From: Pseudoflavitalea rhizosphaerae
GTDB lineage: Bacteria; Bacteroidota; Bacteroidia; Chitinophagales; Chitinophagaceae
DNA: 64,000 nucleotides
Direction of reading: 5' to 3'
NCBI RefSeq assembly: GCF_003991355.1
Contig: NZ_RCSU01000015.1
Location: forward strand, 1-64,000
The position numbers and the translations under genes are program-made. The notes beneath the pieces were generated by a model. It did no database searches, was not told the origin of the DNA, and worked only from the letters and a program-made list of their open reading frames with translations. This document shows, one piece after another, positions 7,484 through 16,919 of this stretch. Position 1 is the stretch's first letter, and every line of letters begins with the position of its first letter.

Positions 7484-8614
7484 ATGAAACGATTCTTAAA
7501 AATAATCAAACGGACCATGCTCATCTTATTAACATTGATACTCGTATTGGCATTGATCACGGCAGTATATATCCAGCAGCCGCAATTCGGGAAACATCCC
7601 GAAGGCGCAAGACTGGCATTGATAGAAAAATCACCGCATTATAAGGACGGACGATTCCGCAACCGTGTGGAAAGACCTACTATCAGCGAAGGTTATTCGA
7701 TGATGGGTGAGATCTATAAGACCCTGTTCAAATCATATCCGTCGCGCCATCCGGTAGATTCCCTGCCTTCAGTAAAAACAGAGCTCAGCCAATTACCGCC
7801 AGACAGTAACCTGGCCGTTTGGATGGGGCACTCCACCATCTATTTGCAGGTAAATGGAAAACGGATATTGGTAGATCCTGTTTTCAGTGGAAAAGCATCG
7901 CCATTGCCCTGGGGAGTGAAAGCGTTCAAGGGCAGCAATATTTATTCTGCGGACGATATGCCGGAGATCGATTATCTCATCATCTCGCATGATCACTATG
8001 ATCACCTGGACTATGAGTCCATCCTGCAACTGAAACCCAAAGTGAAGCAGGTGATCTGCGGACTGGGCGTAGGCGCGCATTTCGAATATTGGGGATATGA
8101 TCCCAGCCGCATCATTGAAAAAGACTGGTATCAGAAAGTGGAAATAGATACAAACTTCGTGATCCATACCGAACCTACACACCACGATTCAGGCAGAGGT
8201 TTCGCCAGGGGCAGAACACTCTGGATGTCTTACCTGATCCAAACGCCTGATATGAAGATCTATGTCAGTGGCGACGGAGGCTATGATTCCCGCTTTGCAG
8301 AGATCGGAAAAAAATATGGTCCAATCGACTGGGCCATCATCGAAGATGGGCAGTACGATAAAGCCTGGCAATCCGTGCACAATCTTCCGGAGGATGTGAG
8401 CCAGGCCGCTATCGATCTGCAGGCAAAGAACGTGATCCCTGTTCACCATTCCAAGTTCACGCTGGGCAAGCATCCGTGGACGGAGCCACTGGAAAGGATC
8501 ACAGCGCTTTCAGCAGGTAAGTCGTACAAATTGCAAACGCCTATGATCGGTCAGCCCGTGATCCTTACTGATAGCACACAATCCTTTCAGCAATGGTGGA
8601 AGGGGATCAATTAA
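7484..8614 (+). CDS. Membrane-anchored metallo-beta-lactamase-fold hydrolase, 376 aa
   Basis: A basic N-terminus and hydrophobic helix (about residues 11-29, MLILLTLILVLALITAVYI) anchor or export it. The catalytic domain starts near residue 105 (WMGHSTIYLQVNGKRILVDP) and carries the zinc motif HDHYDHLD near residue 169, a downstream histidine in TEPTHHDSGRGF, an aspartate in VSGDGGYD, and a final histidine in VIPVHHSKF. This is the UlaG/NAPE-PLD-like branch of the fold. The substrate is unknown; a phospholipid or lactone is possible. Its stop codon shares the palindrome TTAA with the convergent MutS-like gene. Confidence 0.88.
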   Translation: MKRFLKIIKRTMLILLTLILVLALITAVYIQQPQFGKHPEGARLALIEKSPHYKDGRFRNRVERPTISEGYSMMGEIYKTLFKSYPSRHPVDSLPSVKTELSQLPPDSNLAVWMGHSTIYLQVNGKRILVDPVFSGKASPLPWGVKAFKGSNIYSADDMPEIDYLIISHDHYDHLDYESILQLKPKVKQVICGLGVGAHFEYWGYDPSRIIEKDWYQKVEIDTNFVIHTEPTHHDSGRGFARGRTLWMSYLIQTPDMKIYVSGDGGYDSRFAEIGKKYGPIDWAIIEDGQYDKAWQSVHNLPEDVSQAAIDLQAKNVIPVHHSKFTLGKHPWTEPLERITALSAGKSYKLQTPMIGQPVILTDSTQSFQQWWKGIN

Positions 8615-9939
8615 GGTCTCCCGCCTGCATCCAGAAGTTCCAGGATGCCTTCATTTCTGATGATCATCATTCCCTGCCTGTCTTCCGTGATGCCTTCTTC
8701 CAGTTTGTATGTATAACGGGGATGGGCACCCTCCATTACGGTGGGCATATACCGGAACCGGATATTGCTGTTACGGTCAAGCGCTTCTCCCACTTCCGTA
8801 ATATGGGTGGATACGATGAAGAGGCATTGGCTGTAGCCGGAAAATCCATCGGTTACGGCGAGTGTGCCATCGTAAGCATCTTTCACATTGGTGCCTTTGA
8901 ACAGTTCATCGAACATCAGCAATAAGCGTTTACCGCTGGCGGCTGCTTCAGCGGCACGCTTCACTCTTACTACCTCTGCATAGAAATGACTGTAGCCAAG
9001 CCCGATATTGTCTGCCACATTGATGCTCGAATACATGCCTTCCCGCACAGAAAACTCCAGGTTGGCGGCAGCAACAGGGAAACCCATATGCGCCAGGTAC
9101 ATGGCTATGCCGATGGATTTCATGAGAGTTGATTTACCCGCCATATTGGCCCCTGTGAGAAAGAACACATTCTTACCTGTGTCCATTTTTACATCATTGC
9201 TGATAGCGCCGGTGATACAGGGATGTGACAGATCCTTAGCGGAAAATACGTTGGCGTCAGAAGGTAGCGCATAGGCATAACCGAATCCCCTGTCTGCTGC
9301 CACTTTACTAACGGAGATGTACACATCGGTTTCATAAATGAATTGCAGTATGTTCTCCATTTCCTTGAAATGCTTTGCTTTCAACAGGTGTTCATAGAAT
9401 GCGATGGTGTTTACAGACATGGATTGATAGATATCCATCCTGCGTAATTTTTCCAACCATTTCTGGTCAAGGATCCCACGGATCTCCATTATCCTTCCGG
9501 CATAAGGATGGTCTGTATCCGGAATACTCCTGGCGAATTCATATGCTTTGTTCAGCGTGATGATCACAGCATGCAGTCCCTGTATGTTCTTCTTATAACG
9601 CTCGTCCCTGGTGAGGCTGGAAAGTATTTTTCGCATGTGCATCCCGGCGAGTACCATAGCTGCCTGTTTGCTGGCGCTGGAATCCATATAATCCCGCATC
9701 AGGCTGATCTGCTGCACATCAAATGGGAAGCTGAGCTGAAGGCTCCGGAAGAAACGGAAAATACCACTGCGGGCATTGATCTCATTTTCATCGGTCAGCG
9801 GATGACGGAACATATCGTCCAGCAATTTTTCTGCGCCTCTTGTTCTTACGTGATTGAAAAGATGATAGACCGATCCCTGTTTGAATTTTCCCAGCAGGTT
9901 CAGCTCTTCCAGTGTTTGTTTATCGATGCCGAAATTCAT
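8611..9939 (-). CDS. Short MutS-like ATPase, second of a tandem pair, 442 aa
   Basis: It has a MutS core/lever domain (NHVRTRGAEKLLDDMFRHPLTD near residues 29-50 in two parts) and a MutS ATPase domain with Walker A GANMAGKST near 261-269, Walker B LLLMFDELFKGTN and a late STHITEVG. The mismatch-reading domain I and connector domain II of true MutS are absent: the protein starts directly in the core. It is therefore unlikely to recognise mismatches in the MutS manner. It is the last gene of the six-gene ABC/MutS operon, 15 bases after its paralogue, and its stop overlaps that of the convergent hydrolase gene. Confidence 0.85.
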   Translation of the reverse strand: MNFGIDKQTLEELNLLGKFKQGSVYHLFNHVRTRGAEKLLDDMFRHPLTDENEINARSGIFRFFRSLQLSFPFDVQQISLMRDYMDSSASKQAAMVLAGMHMRKILSSLTRDERYKKNIQGLHAVIITLNKAYEFARSIPDTDHPYAGRIMEIRGILDQKWLEKLRRMDIYQSMSVNTIAFYEHLLKAKHFKEMENILQFIYETDVYISVSKVAADRGFGYAYALPSDANVFSAKDLSHPCITGAISNDVKMDTGKNVFFLTGANMAGKSTLMKSIGIAMYLAHMGFPVAAANLEFSVREGMYSSINVADNIGLGYSHFYAEVVRVKRAAEAAASGKRLLLMFDELFKGTNVKDAYDGTLAVTDGFSGYSQCLFIVSTHITEVGEALDRNSNIRFRYMPTVMEGAHPRYTYKLEEGITEDRQGMMIIRNEGILELLDAGGRP

Positions 9940-9954
9940 GGTGTGGTTATATGT

Positions 9955-11253
9955 TTAGGAATGAATTTTCTTCCCATTCTTCAAGATCTCCAGGATACCT
10001 TCATTGCGTATGATGATCATGCCATGCCGGTCATTGGTGATGCCCTGTTCCAGCGTGTAGGTATATTCCGGTAGATGGCCGTTCATCCGGGTAGGAAGAA
10101 AGAAGTAACGGACATTCTTCTTTTCCTGCAGATCATCCCCGGCTTCCACGATATGGGAAGAGATGATGAAAAGACTGTTTGGGTTCTTTGCAAAGCCTTT
10201 GATAACAGCTACCGTGGCTTCATGCGCGTCTTTCACATTGGTGCCGCGGAACAGTTCATCAAAGAGGATAAAAAAAGATTTGCCGCTGCTCAGCTCAGTT
10301 GCCACTTTTTTCACGCGCTGCACTTCGGCATAGAAATGACTGGCGCCGATGCCCAGGTTATCAGGAAGGTTCACAGTGGTGTACATACCATCGAGAACGG
10401 AAAAGCTCATGGCCTTTGCAGCCACAGGAAAGCCTGTATGCGCGATGTACAGCGCTGTGCTTACAGCCCGCAGGAAAGTTGACTTGCCGGCCATATTGGC
10501 TCCGGTGAGGAAAATGATATTATGCGCTGCACCCATGGAAATATCATTGCCTACTGGTTCTTTCAATGCAGGATGGAACACGCCTTCAAGGCTTAATTCA
10601 CAGGAACCTTTCGGAAGGGCTTTGGGAAAGATGAATTTCCTGGTCACAGCGGTCTGTCCTACTGATATATATACATCCAGGTAGTAAATGTAATTGAGCA
10701 GTTTCCCGATCTTATCCCTTCCGCTTACCCTGAACAGTGCATCATAGGCGGTGATGGCGGAGTAAGATAATTTTTCTTTCGATTGCGTTTTCAGCGCGGG
10801 CCCAAAAGAAGGGTCCGATAAGAGTTCTGCTATTTCATTGCGTTCAGCCGCGTAGGCTGCGATAGCTTTTACTTCAGGGTTTTCGATAAAGTCCCTGCTG
10901 ATCCGTACCAGGTCAAGTACAGCCGTTACTCCATTCTGTATTTCTTTTTCTCCCAGGGTGGTATGACTGTTCTTTTGTTCCGGATTGCCCTTGTTGTTGT
11001 TCAGGTATTTCTCCGCCATATCAAACATGGCAGCATCATAGGGAAAGCCAAGCCCTGAACGGGCAAAGCTTTCAATGATCTTACTGCGCGTATTGATGGC
11101 TTCCCTGCTGGAAAGGGGATGCAGGAAGATCCTTTCCAGCAGGGTTTCTCCTCCGCGGGTATGGCTTTGATTGTAGATATCGAAGATGCCACTGCCATCC
11201 CGGCTACCGAAGATCCCCAGGTCTTTTATAGTTTGTTCATCAGTTCGTAACAT
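9955..11253 (-). CDS. Short MutS-like ATPase, first of a tandem pair, 432 aa
   Basis: It has the same architecture as its downstream paralogue: a core domain with QSHTRGGETLLERIFLHPLS near residues 28-47 and an ATPase domain with Walker A GANMAGKSTF near 249-258, ILFDELFRGTNVKDAHE, and IISSHIVEAG. Mismatch-recognition and connector domains are missing. MutS-family ATPases act as dimers, and two divergent paralogues in tandem suggest a heterodimer; this is inference. It starts 22 bases after the stop of the upstream permease/GldG-like gene. Confidence 0.85.
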   Translation of the reverse strand: MLRTDEQTIKDLGIFGSRDGSGIFDIYNQSHTRGGETLLERIFLHPLSSREAINTRSKIIESFARSGLGFPYDAAMFDMAEKYLNNNKGNPEQKNSHTTLGEKEIQNGVTAVLDLVRISRDFIENPEVKAIAAYAAERNEIAELLSDPSFGPALKTQSKEKLSYSAITAYDALFRVSGRDKIGKLLNYIYYLDVYISVGQTAVTRKFIFPKALPKGSCELSLEGVFHPALKEPVGNDISMGAAHNIIFLTGANMAGKSTFLRAVSTALYIAHTGFPVAAKAMSFSVLDGMYTTVNLPDNLGIGASHFYAEVQRVKKVATELSSGKSFFILFDELFRGTNVKDAHEATVAVIKGFAKNPNSLFIISSHIVEAGDDLQEKKNVRYFFLPTRMNGHLPEYTYTLEQGITNDRHGMIIIRNEGILEILKNGKKIHS

Positions 11254-11275
11254 TCTTGTTTCGATTTTCAGTTGT

Positions 11276-13597
11276 TTATTTTCTTTTTCTCCTGATCAGC
11301 ATGATAGCGCCAAACAACAGCACTGCTCCCGGTAATACCCAAACGAAAATCGTTTTTTGAATGGCTGCTGCAGGTGCGCGGATGATCAACTCCCTGTCTT
11401 CCGGCTCTTTTTTCGGCATATAAACAGGGAACAGGTTCCCGGTAGCGTAGGAGTAAAAGGGAAGTACATATTTCATGTAGTTCATGCCTATCCTGAGATT
11501 GCTGGCAAAGTCGGCATCACCGCACACGATGATGCGCTGTTCCTTATTGCTGATCTTCCTGGTGAGGCTCAGGGCAGTGGTGAATGAATTTTGTTTGAGA
11601 TCCCCTTCTGCGGCATTGAAATCAGGCAGCGTGGAATCTTCCACCAGCATGCCAGCTTTGAGCCATACTTTACCTGGTAATGTTTCTATTACCCTGGTTG
11701 CTTGGAAGGGGCTTGCAGCGCCAAGTTTCAGGGCAGTAACACCAGGCATGAGTGAAGGAATGGTATCCTTGCTGAGGAGTTGCTGTCGAAATGGAATTTG
11801 TCCATCGTACAGGAATGTTCCTTCGTACGTAAGATAGGGCCTTACTTTATCGGGCGTTTCATCATAAGTAGGTTGTACCAGTTGTCCATTCATCATTTCA
11901 ACTCCAATATGCTGAAGCAAAGGATTGAGTATTCCCTGTTTTCCCGGTTCACCGGCAATGATCATATTCCCACCGTGATCGATATATTGTTTCAACTTCT
12001 CCATAGCAGTAGAAGTCAATGTTGTTTTCGGATCGGCCAGTACCAGCAGGTCTGTGCCGGGGCTGATATCCTGTGAAGCAAGGTTCACTGTATCTGCATT
12101 GAAACCGATGTTGGGAAGCGACATCCTTACGCCGTTATAAGTAGCGTGCAGAGAATACTGACGTTCTCCTGTCCGGTAAGCATGCCTTTCCAGGTTACCA
12201 CATACATATTGAACATTTGGGATCTTGTAATTGAGTAATCTTTTCAGACCTGCCATCATATTGTTGTGGTCTGGCCAGAAACCAGGATCATCATAGGTCC
12301 TGAGCATTACCTTCCTGCCTTTGTATTTCGCCTGCATCACCAGTCTGTAATTTTCCGGTTTCAGGTCAACGATGGCATTGATCTCTTCCGGTTTCTTGAA
12401 CATGGAGAGCGGAATGTCCATCGATTCTGCTGTTTCCCTTGCAACATCATGAATGGTCCTGCCCTGCAGGTAAGTGCTGTCTTCAGCTGAATACACGGTA
12501 TTGTAATAGTACTCGTATTTCAGATCGATATCCGGTTTGAAACGAAGGTAGGGGTCCCAAAAGCCGGAGAGATAACCGGCATTGCGGGATTCGGGCATTC
12601 CTGACCCCAGCCCTTTGCCAAGCAGGTTGGTGTATAAAGTCACTTCCAGGGTACTGTCCCTGAATTCTTTCAGCAGTTCCTGCATTTTAACGGGGATGGT
12701 ATTCACTTTTGCAGCAGTAGTGTCGAGGTAACCGGTAAGTGCAGGCCTGGAGCTGATATATCCGATGGTCAGTGTTACTGCAAGTACGAGGGCATATCTG
12801 GCTGCCCTGATATACCAGGGTTTGGCTTCCCTTGTTGCTCTCAGCCTGATGAGTGTGAAACCGAGGAACATGGCGGTGATGACCAGGAAATAGATCACAT
12901 CTCTTGTAATGATCAAACCGATCAGCATTTTCCAGGTCCTGTTCTGAAGAGACAGGAACCAGGTGAGGTCTCTTACAAAATCATGGCGTTGCCAGAGGCC
13001 GCCGATCCGGCTAAGGATGAAAATGATGGCGAATGTGAGAATGGCTGCAACGATCTGGTTATGGCTGAGCGAGCTTACAAAGAGGCCGATGGCTGTATAG
13101 GCAAGCACCAGCAGGTAAAAACCCAACAGAGCAGAAAGCAACAAACCATAGTCCACGTTTTTGATATTGAACATGGCTGCTACTACAAATATGCCGAGTA
13201 TTACCACCAGCAACAGGCAATAGGTAGCCACGCCAATATATTTGCCAAGTACGATCTGTCTGAGCCTGATGGGGGATGAAAACAATAGTTTCGAGGAACC
13301 ATTGTCCCATTCCCTTCCAATCAATCCCATCGTGAGCAGGGGGATGAATAGATAGAGGTTCCTCATAACGCTCATGAACACCCCGGATTCCAAAAACAGG
13401 TTGTAGGTGAGTGAGGCATTGAATATGAACCCCGGTTGATCTTTCCGCGATACATCCTGGTAATTGGCCAGGTTGAACAGGGGATCGCAGTACAATAGCG
13501 AGCACTGGACCAGGAAAACGATGAGCAGGAACCAGGCGATGGGCGAAAAGAACAGGTACCGTAATTCGTTTTTTGCTAATTTGAATACAATCTTCAT
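11276..13597 (-). CDS. ABC-2 permease fused to a GldG-like domain, second copy, 773 aa
   Basis: The N-terminal 240 residues form an ABC-2 type permease with about six membrane helices (NELRYLFFSPIAWFLLIVFL at about 9-28, GREWDNGSSKLLFSSP after the first pair). Next come a short cytoplasmic basic patch, a further helix and a large external GldG-like domain (ISPGTDLLVLADPKTTLT, IVCGDADFASN). A final C-terminal helix ends in RRKRK. In gliding bacteria GldF and GldG are usually separate, so this is a fusion. It is paralogous to the next gene upstream, 6 bases away. The cargo is unknown. Confidence 0.85.
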   Translation of the reverse strand: MKIVFKLAKNELRYLFFSPIAWFLLIVFLVQCSLLYCDPLFNLANYQDVSRKDQPGFIFNASLTYNLFLESGVFMSVMRNLYLFIPLLTMGLIGREWDNGSSKLLFSSPIRLRQIVLGKYIGVATYCLLLVVILGIFVVAAMFNIKNVDYGLLLSALLGFYLLVLAYTAIGLFVSSLSHNQIVAAILTFAIIFILSRIGGLWQRHDFVRDLTWFLSLQNRTWKMLIGLIITRDVIYFLVITAMFLGFTLIRLRATREAKPWYIRAARYALVLAVTLTIGYISSRPALTGYLDTTAAKVNTIPVKMQELLKEFRDSTLEVTLYTNLLGKGLGSGMPESRNAGYLSGFWDPYLRFKPDIDLKYEYYYNTVYSAEDSTYLQGRTIHDVARETAESMDIPLSMFKKPEEINAIVDLKPENYRLVMQAKYKGRKVMLRTYDDPGFWPDHNNMMAGLKRLLNYKIPNVQYVCGNLERHAYRTGERQYSLHATYNGVRMSLPNIGFNADTVNLASQDISPGTDLLVLADPKTTLTSTAMEKLKQYIDHGGNMIIAGEPGKQGILNPLLQHIGVEMMNGQLVQPTYDETPDKVRPYLTYEGTFLYDGQIPFRQQLLSKDTIPSLMPGVTALKLGAASPFQATRVIETLPGKVWLKAGMLVEDSTLPDFNAAEGDLKQNSFTTALSLTRKISNKEQRIIVCGDADFASNLRIGMNYMKYVLPFYSYATGNLFPVYMPKKEPEDRELIIRAPAAAIQKTIFVWVLPGAVLLFGAIMLIRRKRK

Positions 13598-13603
13598 GTT
13601 ATA

Positions 13604-15958
13604 CTATTTTCTTTTCCTTCTGGTTAGGATGATCATTCCTGTTAGTAACAGAATAGTTGGTAACACCCATACATAAACGATATTATAAACAGCAGCCCTT
13701 TTGGATCCAAGGCTCATAAAATTGTCTTTCGCATAGGGAATGGGCGTATAGTACGGGGCTTCGTTGTAGTTGAGCCAGCTGTAGAAGGAGCGCATATTAT
13801 CCAGCACTATCCTGTGGTTGCTGGCGAAGTCGGCGTCGCCGCCTACAATGATGCGTTGTTCCCTGTTATTGATGTTTCTGGTAAGCTGCAGGAATATTGG
13901 AAAGGACGATTGTTTGATATCTCCCTGGAATGGTTCAAAAACCGGGGGCACTGAATCTGTGACCAATTTTCCTTTTTTCACCCACACATCTTTTCCGCCG
14001 GTAATGATGAGCGGCTTCACTGTAAAACCACTGTCTTGCGTATAAGCGGGGGCTGCACCACCAGCCAGCCAGGCATTGGCCATCAGGTTGGGGACCTTGT
14101 GGGAACTGAGGTGTTTGAAGAAGATGAGCCACCATTCCCGGGCCAGTTCAAAACTGGCGGGTGTTCCATGATAAGTGATCTTTTCCGCTGTTTCATCTTG
14201 TCTCGATTCCACCAATTGACCTTCAATGAACCGGACGCCTGTTTTTTTGAGAATGGGATTCAGTACATGCTGCTTGCCGGGCTCACCCAGTATTAGCATG
14301 TTGCGGCCTTCGCCGATATAATGTTCCAGCTTTTGTTGTGCTGCAGGACTTAGTTCCATCCTGGGGTCAGCCAGTACCAGCGTTGTGGCGTTTCCGGGGA
14401 TCGGCTGAGTTTGCAGGTTGAGGGTATCTGCATCGAAACCGAGATTGACCAGGGCATCACTGCTGTTCCTGTTGGCCGTATGTGTATCGTATTCCCGTTC
14501 TCCTTTTTTATAGATGCTGCGTTCGAGTTCTCCGCTGAGGAAATATATTTTAGGAACAGGTTCTCCTGTAAGCCGCTTGAATGCTGCATTCACCAGCATT
14601 TCGCCAGGCCAGATGCCGCCTGAAGTACCGGCAGTGAAACTGGTGCGGAGAAATGTTTTCCTGTTCTTGTATCTCAACTCCATGATCATTTTGTTGTTCT
14701 CATCGCTGAGATCGATGATTTTCCTGATCTCTTCAGGACCCATGAACATGGAGGAGTCTACCTGTGCTTTTTTGGCGATCACCCCGGCAATTTGTTTAAG
14801 GGATTTGCCACGATAAAACTTAAAAATGGAACTGTCGTTGGCAGGACTGAGGTCATAGAAATAAACGTATTTGTATTGAATGTCCCTTTTGAAGCGCTGG
14901 TATTTCTCCCATACTTCGTTCATGTACGCATTGCGTCTGCCGGGAAGTCCATATTCAAAACTGGGGTGTAGCAGGTTCACGTAGAGCGTAACTTCCAGCG
15001 GACCATCGTCCAGTTTTTTCAGCATCTTTTGTGTTACCGGATGGGCGGTGTTCACATTCAGGTTGCTGGTGTCCCAATAAGCGATTAATCGTGGCCGTGA
15101 GCTGATATAACCGGCCGTGAGGCCAATTACAATCACGGCCAGGTATCTTCCTGCTTTGATGGACCAGGGTTTGGGATCGCGGCCATCTTTGAGTTTAAGG
15201 ATGGTGAAGCTGACGAACATAAAGATGATCACCAGGTAATAGATCAGGTCTTTGCTGGTAATGAGCCCTGCGATCATTTTATTCACACGGTTGTTCAGGG
15301 AAAGGAAATATGTAATGTCCCTTACAAAATCATATTGCTGCCATAAACCTCCGATGTAAACCAAAACAAGTAATACGGTGAAACTGGCTACGGCTGCCAC
15401 TATCGGATAGGTAGTGAGGCCAGACATAAAGAATCCGATGGCTGTAAGCGCGCATAACAACAGGTACATTCCCAACAGGGCCGATAACAAAGGGCCATAA
15501 TCCAGGTGCGGAATATCAAAATAACCGGATACCACAAAGATGGCGGGCATGCACATGAACACCAGGTTGTAGATCATGAGCGCCAGGTATTTGCCCAGTA
15601 CTATCTGGCGAAGGGTAACGGGAGATGAATACAGGAGCCGGATGGTGCCGTTATTGATCTCGCGACTGATGATGCTCATGGTGAGCAGCGGAATGAACAG
15701 GTAGATATGCGGCAGGATCTGGAAAAACAAACCACCCGAGGGATCATTGAACACCGCGAAGGTAGTAGATGCCGTTGCCTTTAACTTTATGTAGGCATCG
15801 AAACCCGAGATCAGCTCCGTTTGCTTCGCCCATACGTACACGATGGAAGTGTAGGTATAACTGCAAAGTACCAGGAAGAGCAGGGTGAGTATCCAGGCAA
15901 CAGGTGAATAGAAGAGGTTACGAAGCTCGTTCTTTGTTATTTTGAGTAATAGCTTCAT
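13604..15958 (-). CDS. ABC-2 permease fused to a GldG-like domain, first copy, 784 aa
   Basis: The same layout as its neighbour: N-terminal ABC-2 permease (NELRNLFYSPVAWILTLLFL, then REINNGTIRLLYSSPVTLRQ), a helix near residue 275, the external GldG-like auxiliary domain (TTLVLADPRMELSP, IIVGGDADFASNHR) and a C-terminal helix followed by TRRKRK. It lies 9 bases after the ABC ATPase gene. The two fused permeases probably pair as a heterodimer with the single ATPase, as in many ABC-2 exporters; that is inference. Confidence 0.86.
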   Translation of the reverse strand: MKLLLKITKNELRNLFYSPVAWILTLLFLVLCSYTYTSIVYVWAKQTELISGFDAYIKLKATASTTFAVFNDPSGGLFFQILPHIYLFIPLLTMSIISREINNGTIRLLYSSPVTLRQIVLGKYLALMIYNLVFMCMPAIFVVSGYFDIPHLDYGPLLSALLGMYLLLCALTAIGFFMSGLTTYPIVAAVASFTVLLVLVYIGGLWQQYDFVRDITYFLSLNNRVNKMIAGLITSKDLIYYLVIIFMFVSFTILKLKDGRDPKPWSIKAGRYLAVIVIGLTAGYISSRPRLIAYWDTSNLNVNTAHPVTQKMLKKLDDGPLEVTLYVNLLHPSFEYGLPGRRNAYMNEVWEKYQRFKRDIQYKYVYFYDLSPANDSSIFKFYRGKSLKQIAGVIAKKAQVDSSMFMGPEEIRKIIDLSDENNKMIMELRYKNRKTFLRTSFTAGTSGGIWPGEMLVNAAFKRLTGEPVPKIYFLSGELERSIYKKGEREYDTHTANRNSSDALVNLGFDADTLNLQTQPIPGNATTLVLADPRMELSPAAQQKLEHYIGEGRNMLILGEPGKQHVLNPILKKTGVRFIEGQLVESRQDETAEKITYHGTPASFELAREWWLIFFKHLSSHKVPNLMANAWLAGGAAPAYTQDSGFTVKPLIITGGKDVWVKKGKLVTDSVPPVFEPFQGDIKQSSFPIFLQLTRNINNREQRIIVGGDADFASNHRIVLDNMRSFYSWLNYNEAPYYTPIPYAKDNFMSLGSKRAAVYNIVYVWVLPTILLLTGMIILTRRKRK

Positions 15959-15967
15959 GAGCGGTCA

Positions 15968-16894
15968 TTAAGGATTTGTTTGCATGGATAATTGTCTGAA
16001 AGTATCATCGAGCTGGCTCTTGTCTACACTGATCTCGCGAAGATGCCATCCGTGCTGCATGCTGGCGGCAATGATCTTTTCGGTGATATCTGCATCACCA
16101 CTGAAATAGATGCGCATTTGTTTATCTGTAAGGAATTCCACTTTTGTTACGCCGGGAATTTCCTGAAGTGCAGGAGCGGAGGGCGGATGCTCCATTTTGA
16201 CGAGCAGGCTGTTGGGCTGCATATAATTGTCGAATGCATCCATGGTATCCGAGAATACGATCCTGCCTGATTCGATCATGATCACATCCTTACAAAGCAA
16301 CTGGATCTCCTGGAGAATATGCGAAGAGAGCAGCACAGTGCAGTCCTGCGCAATTTCGCGGATCAGTTTACGTACTTCGATGAGCTGATTGGGATCGAGG
16401 CCATTGGTGGGCTCGTCCATCACCACCAGTTTGGGCTTGTGGATGATAGACTGTGCAATGCCTACGCGCTGACGGTAACCTCCTGAAAGGTTCCTGATCA
16501 GTCTGCTGCTGAAATGCGCGATGCTGCATTTCTCTTTCACTTCTTCCACTGCATCTTTCACTTTATCCTGGTCCATCAATCGCAGTTCGGCTGTGAAGGT
16601 GAGGTATTCATCGATGGTGAGGTCTGTATACAATGGCGGTTGCTGGGGCAGGAAACCGATATGCTTCTTAGCTTCCAGCATATTGATGCGGGTATCAAAC
16701 CCGTTGATGGTTACCCTGCCTTCCGTTTGGTTGAGTGCGCCACAGATGATGTTCATGGTGGTGGACTTTCCTGCGCCGTTGGACCCTAACAAACCGACAA
16801 TGCCGGTTTGCTCCAGCTCCAGGTTGATGTCGCGGATTGCCCAGTTACTGGAGTAGCGGTGCGAGAGGTTCTCTACTTTTAAAATGGAGCTCAT
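15968..16894 (-). CDS. ABC transporter ATP-binding protein (GldA-like), 308 aa
   Basis: All ATPase motifs are intact: Walker A GLLGSNGAGKSTT near residues 34-46, Q-loop GFLPQQPPLY, signature NLSGGYRQRVGIAQ, Walker B KLVVMDEPTNGLDP and the switch histidine in LLSSHILQE. The C-terminal 90 residues form the extra domain typical of ABC-2 ATPases such as GldA, CcmA and NatA. It energises the two fused permeases downstream. No other gliding genes (gldB, gldK to N) are in this window, so the name gldA is not given. Confidence 0.92.
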   Translation of the reverse strand: MSSILKVENLSHRYSSNWAIRDINLELEQTGIVGLLGSNGAGKSTTMNIICGALNQTEGRVTINGFDTRINMLEAKKHIGFLPQQPPLYTDLTIDEYLTFTAELRLMDQDKVKDAVEEVKEKCSIAHFSSRLIRNLSGGYRQRVGIAQSIIHKPKLVVMDEPTNGLDPNQLIEVRKLIREIAQDCTVLLSSHILQEIQLLCKDVIMIESGRIVFSDTMDAFDNYMQPNSLLVKMEHPPSAPALQEIPGVTKVEFLTDKQMRIYFSGDADITEKIIAASMQHGWHLREISVDKSQLDDTFRQLSMQTNP

Positions 16895-16919
16895 AACTGA
16901 TAATGGGTTGGTGCGATGA

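Noticed and set aside
8611-11253. Mismatch repair mutS
   Set aside because: The proteins lack the mismatch-binding and connector domains and are about half the length of MutS.
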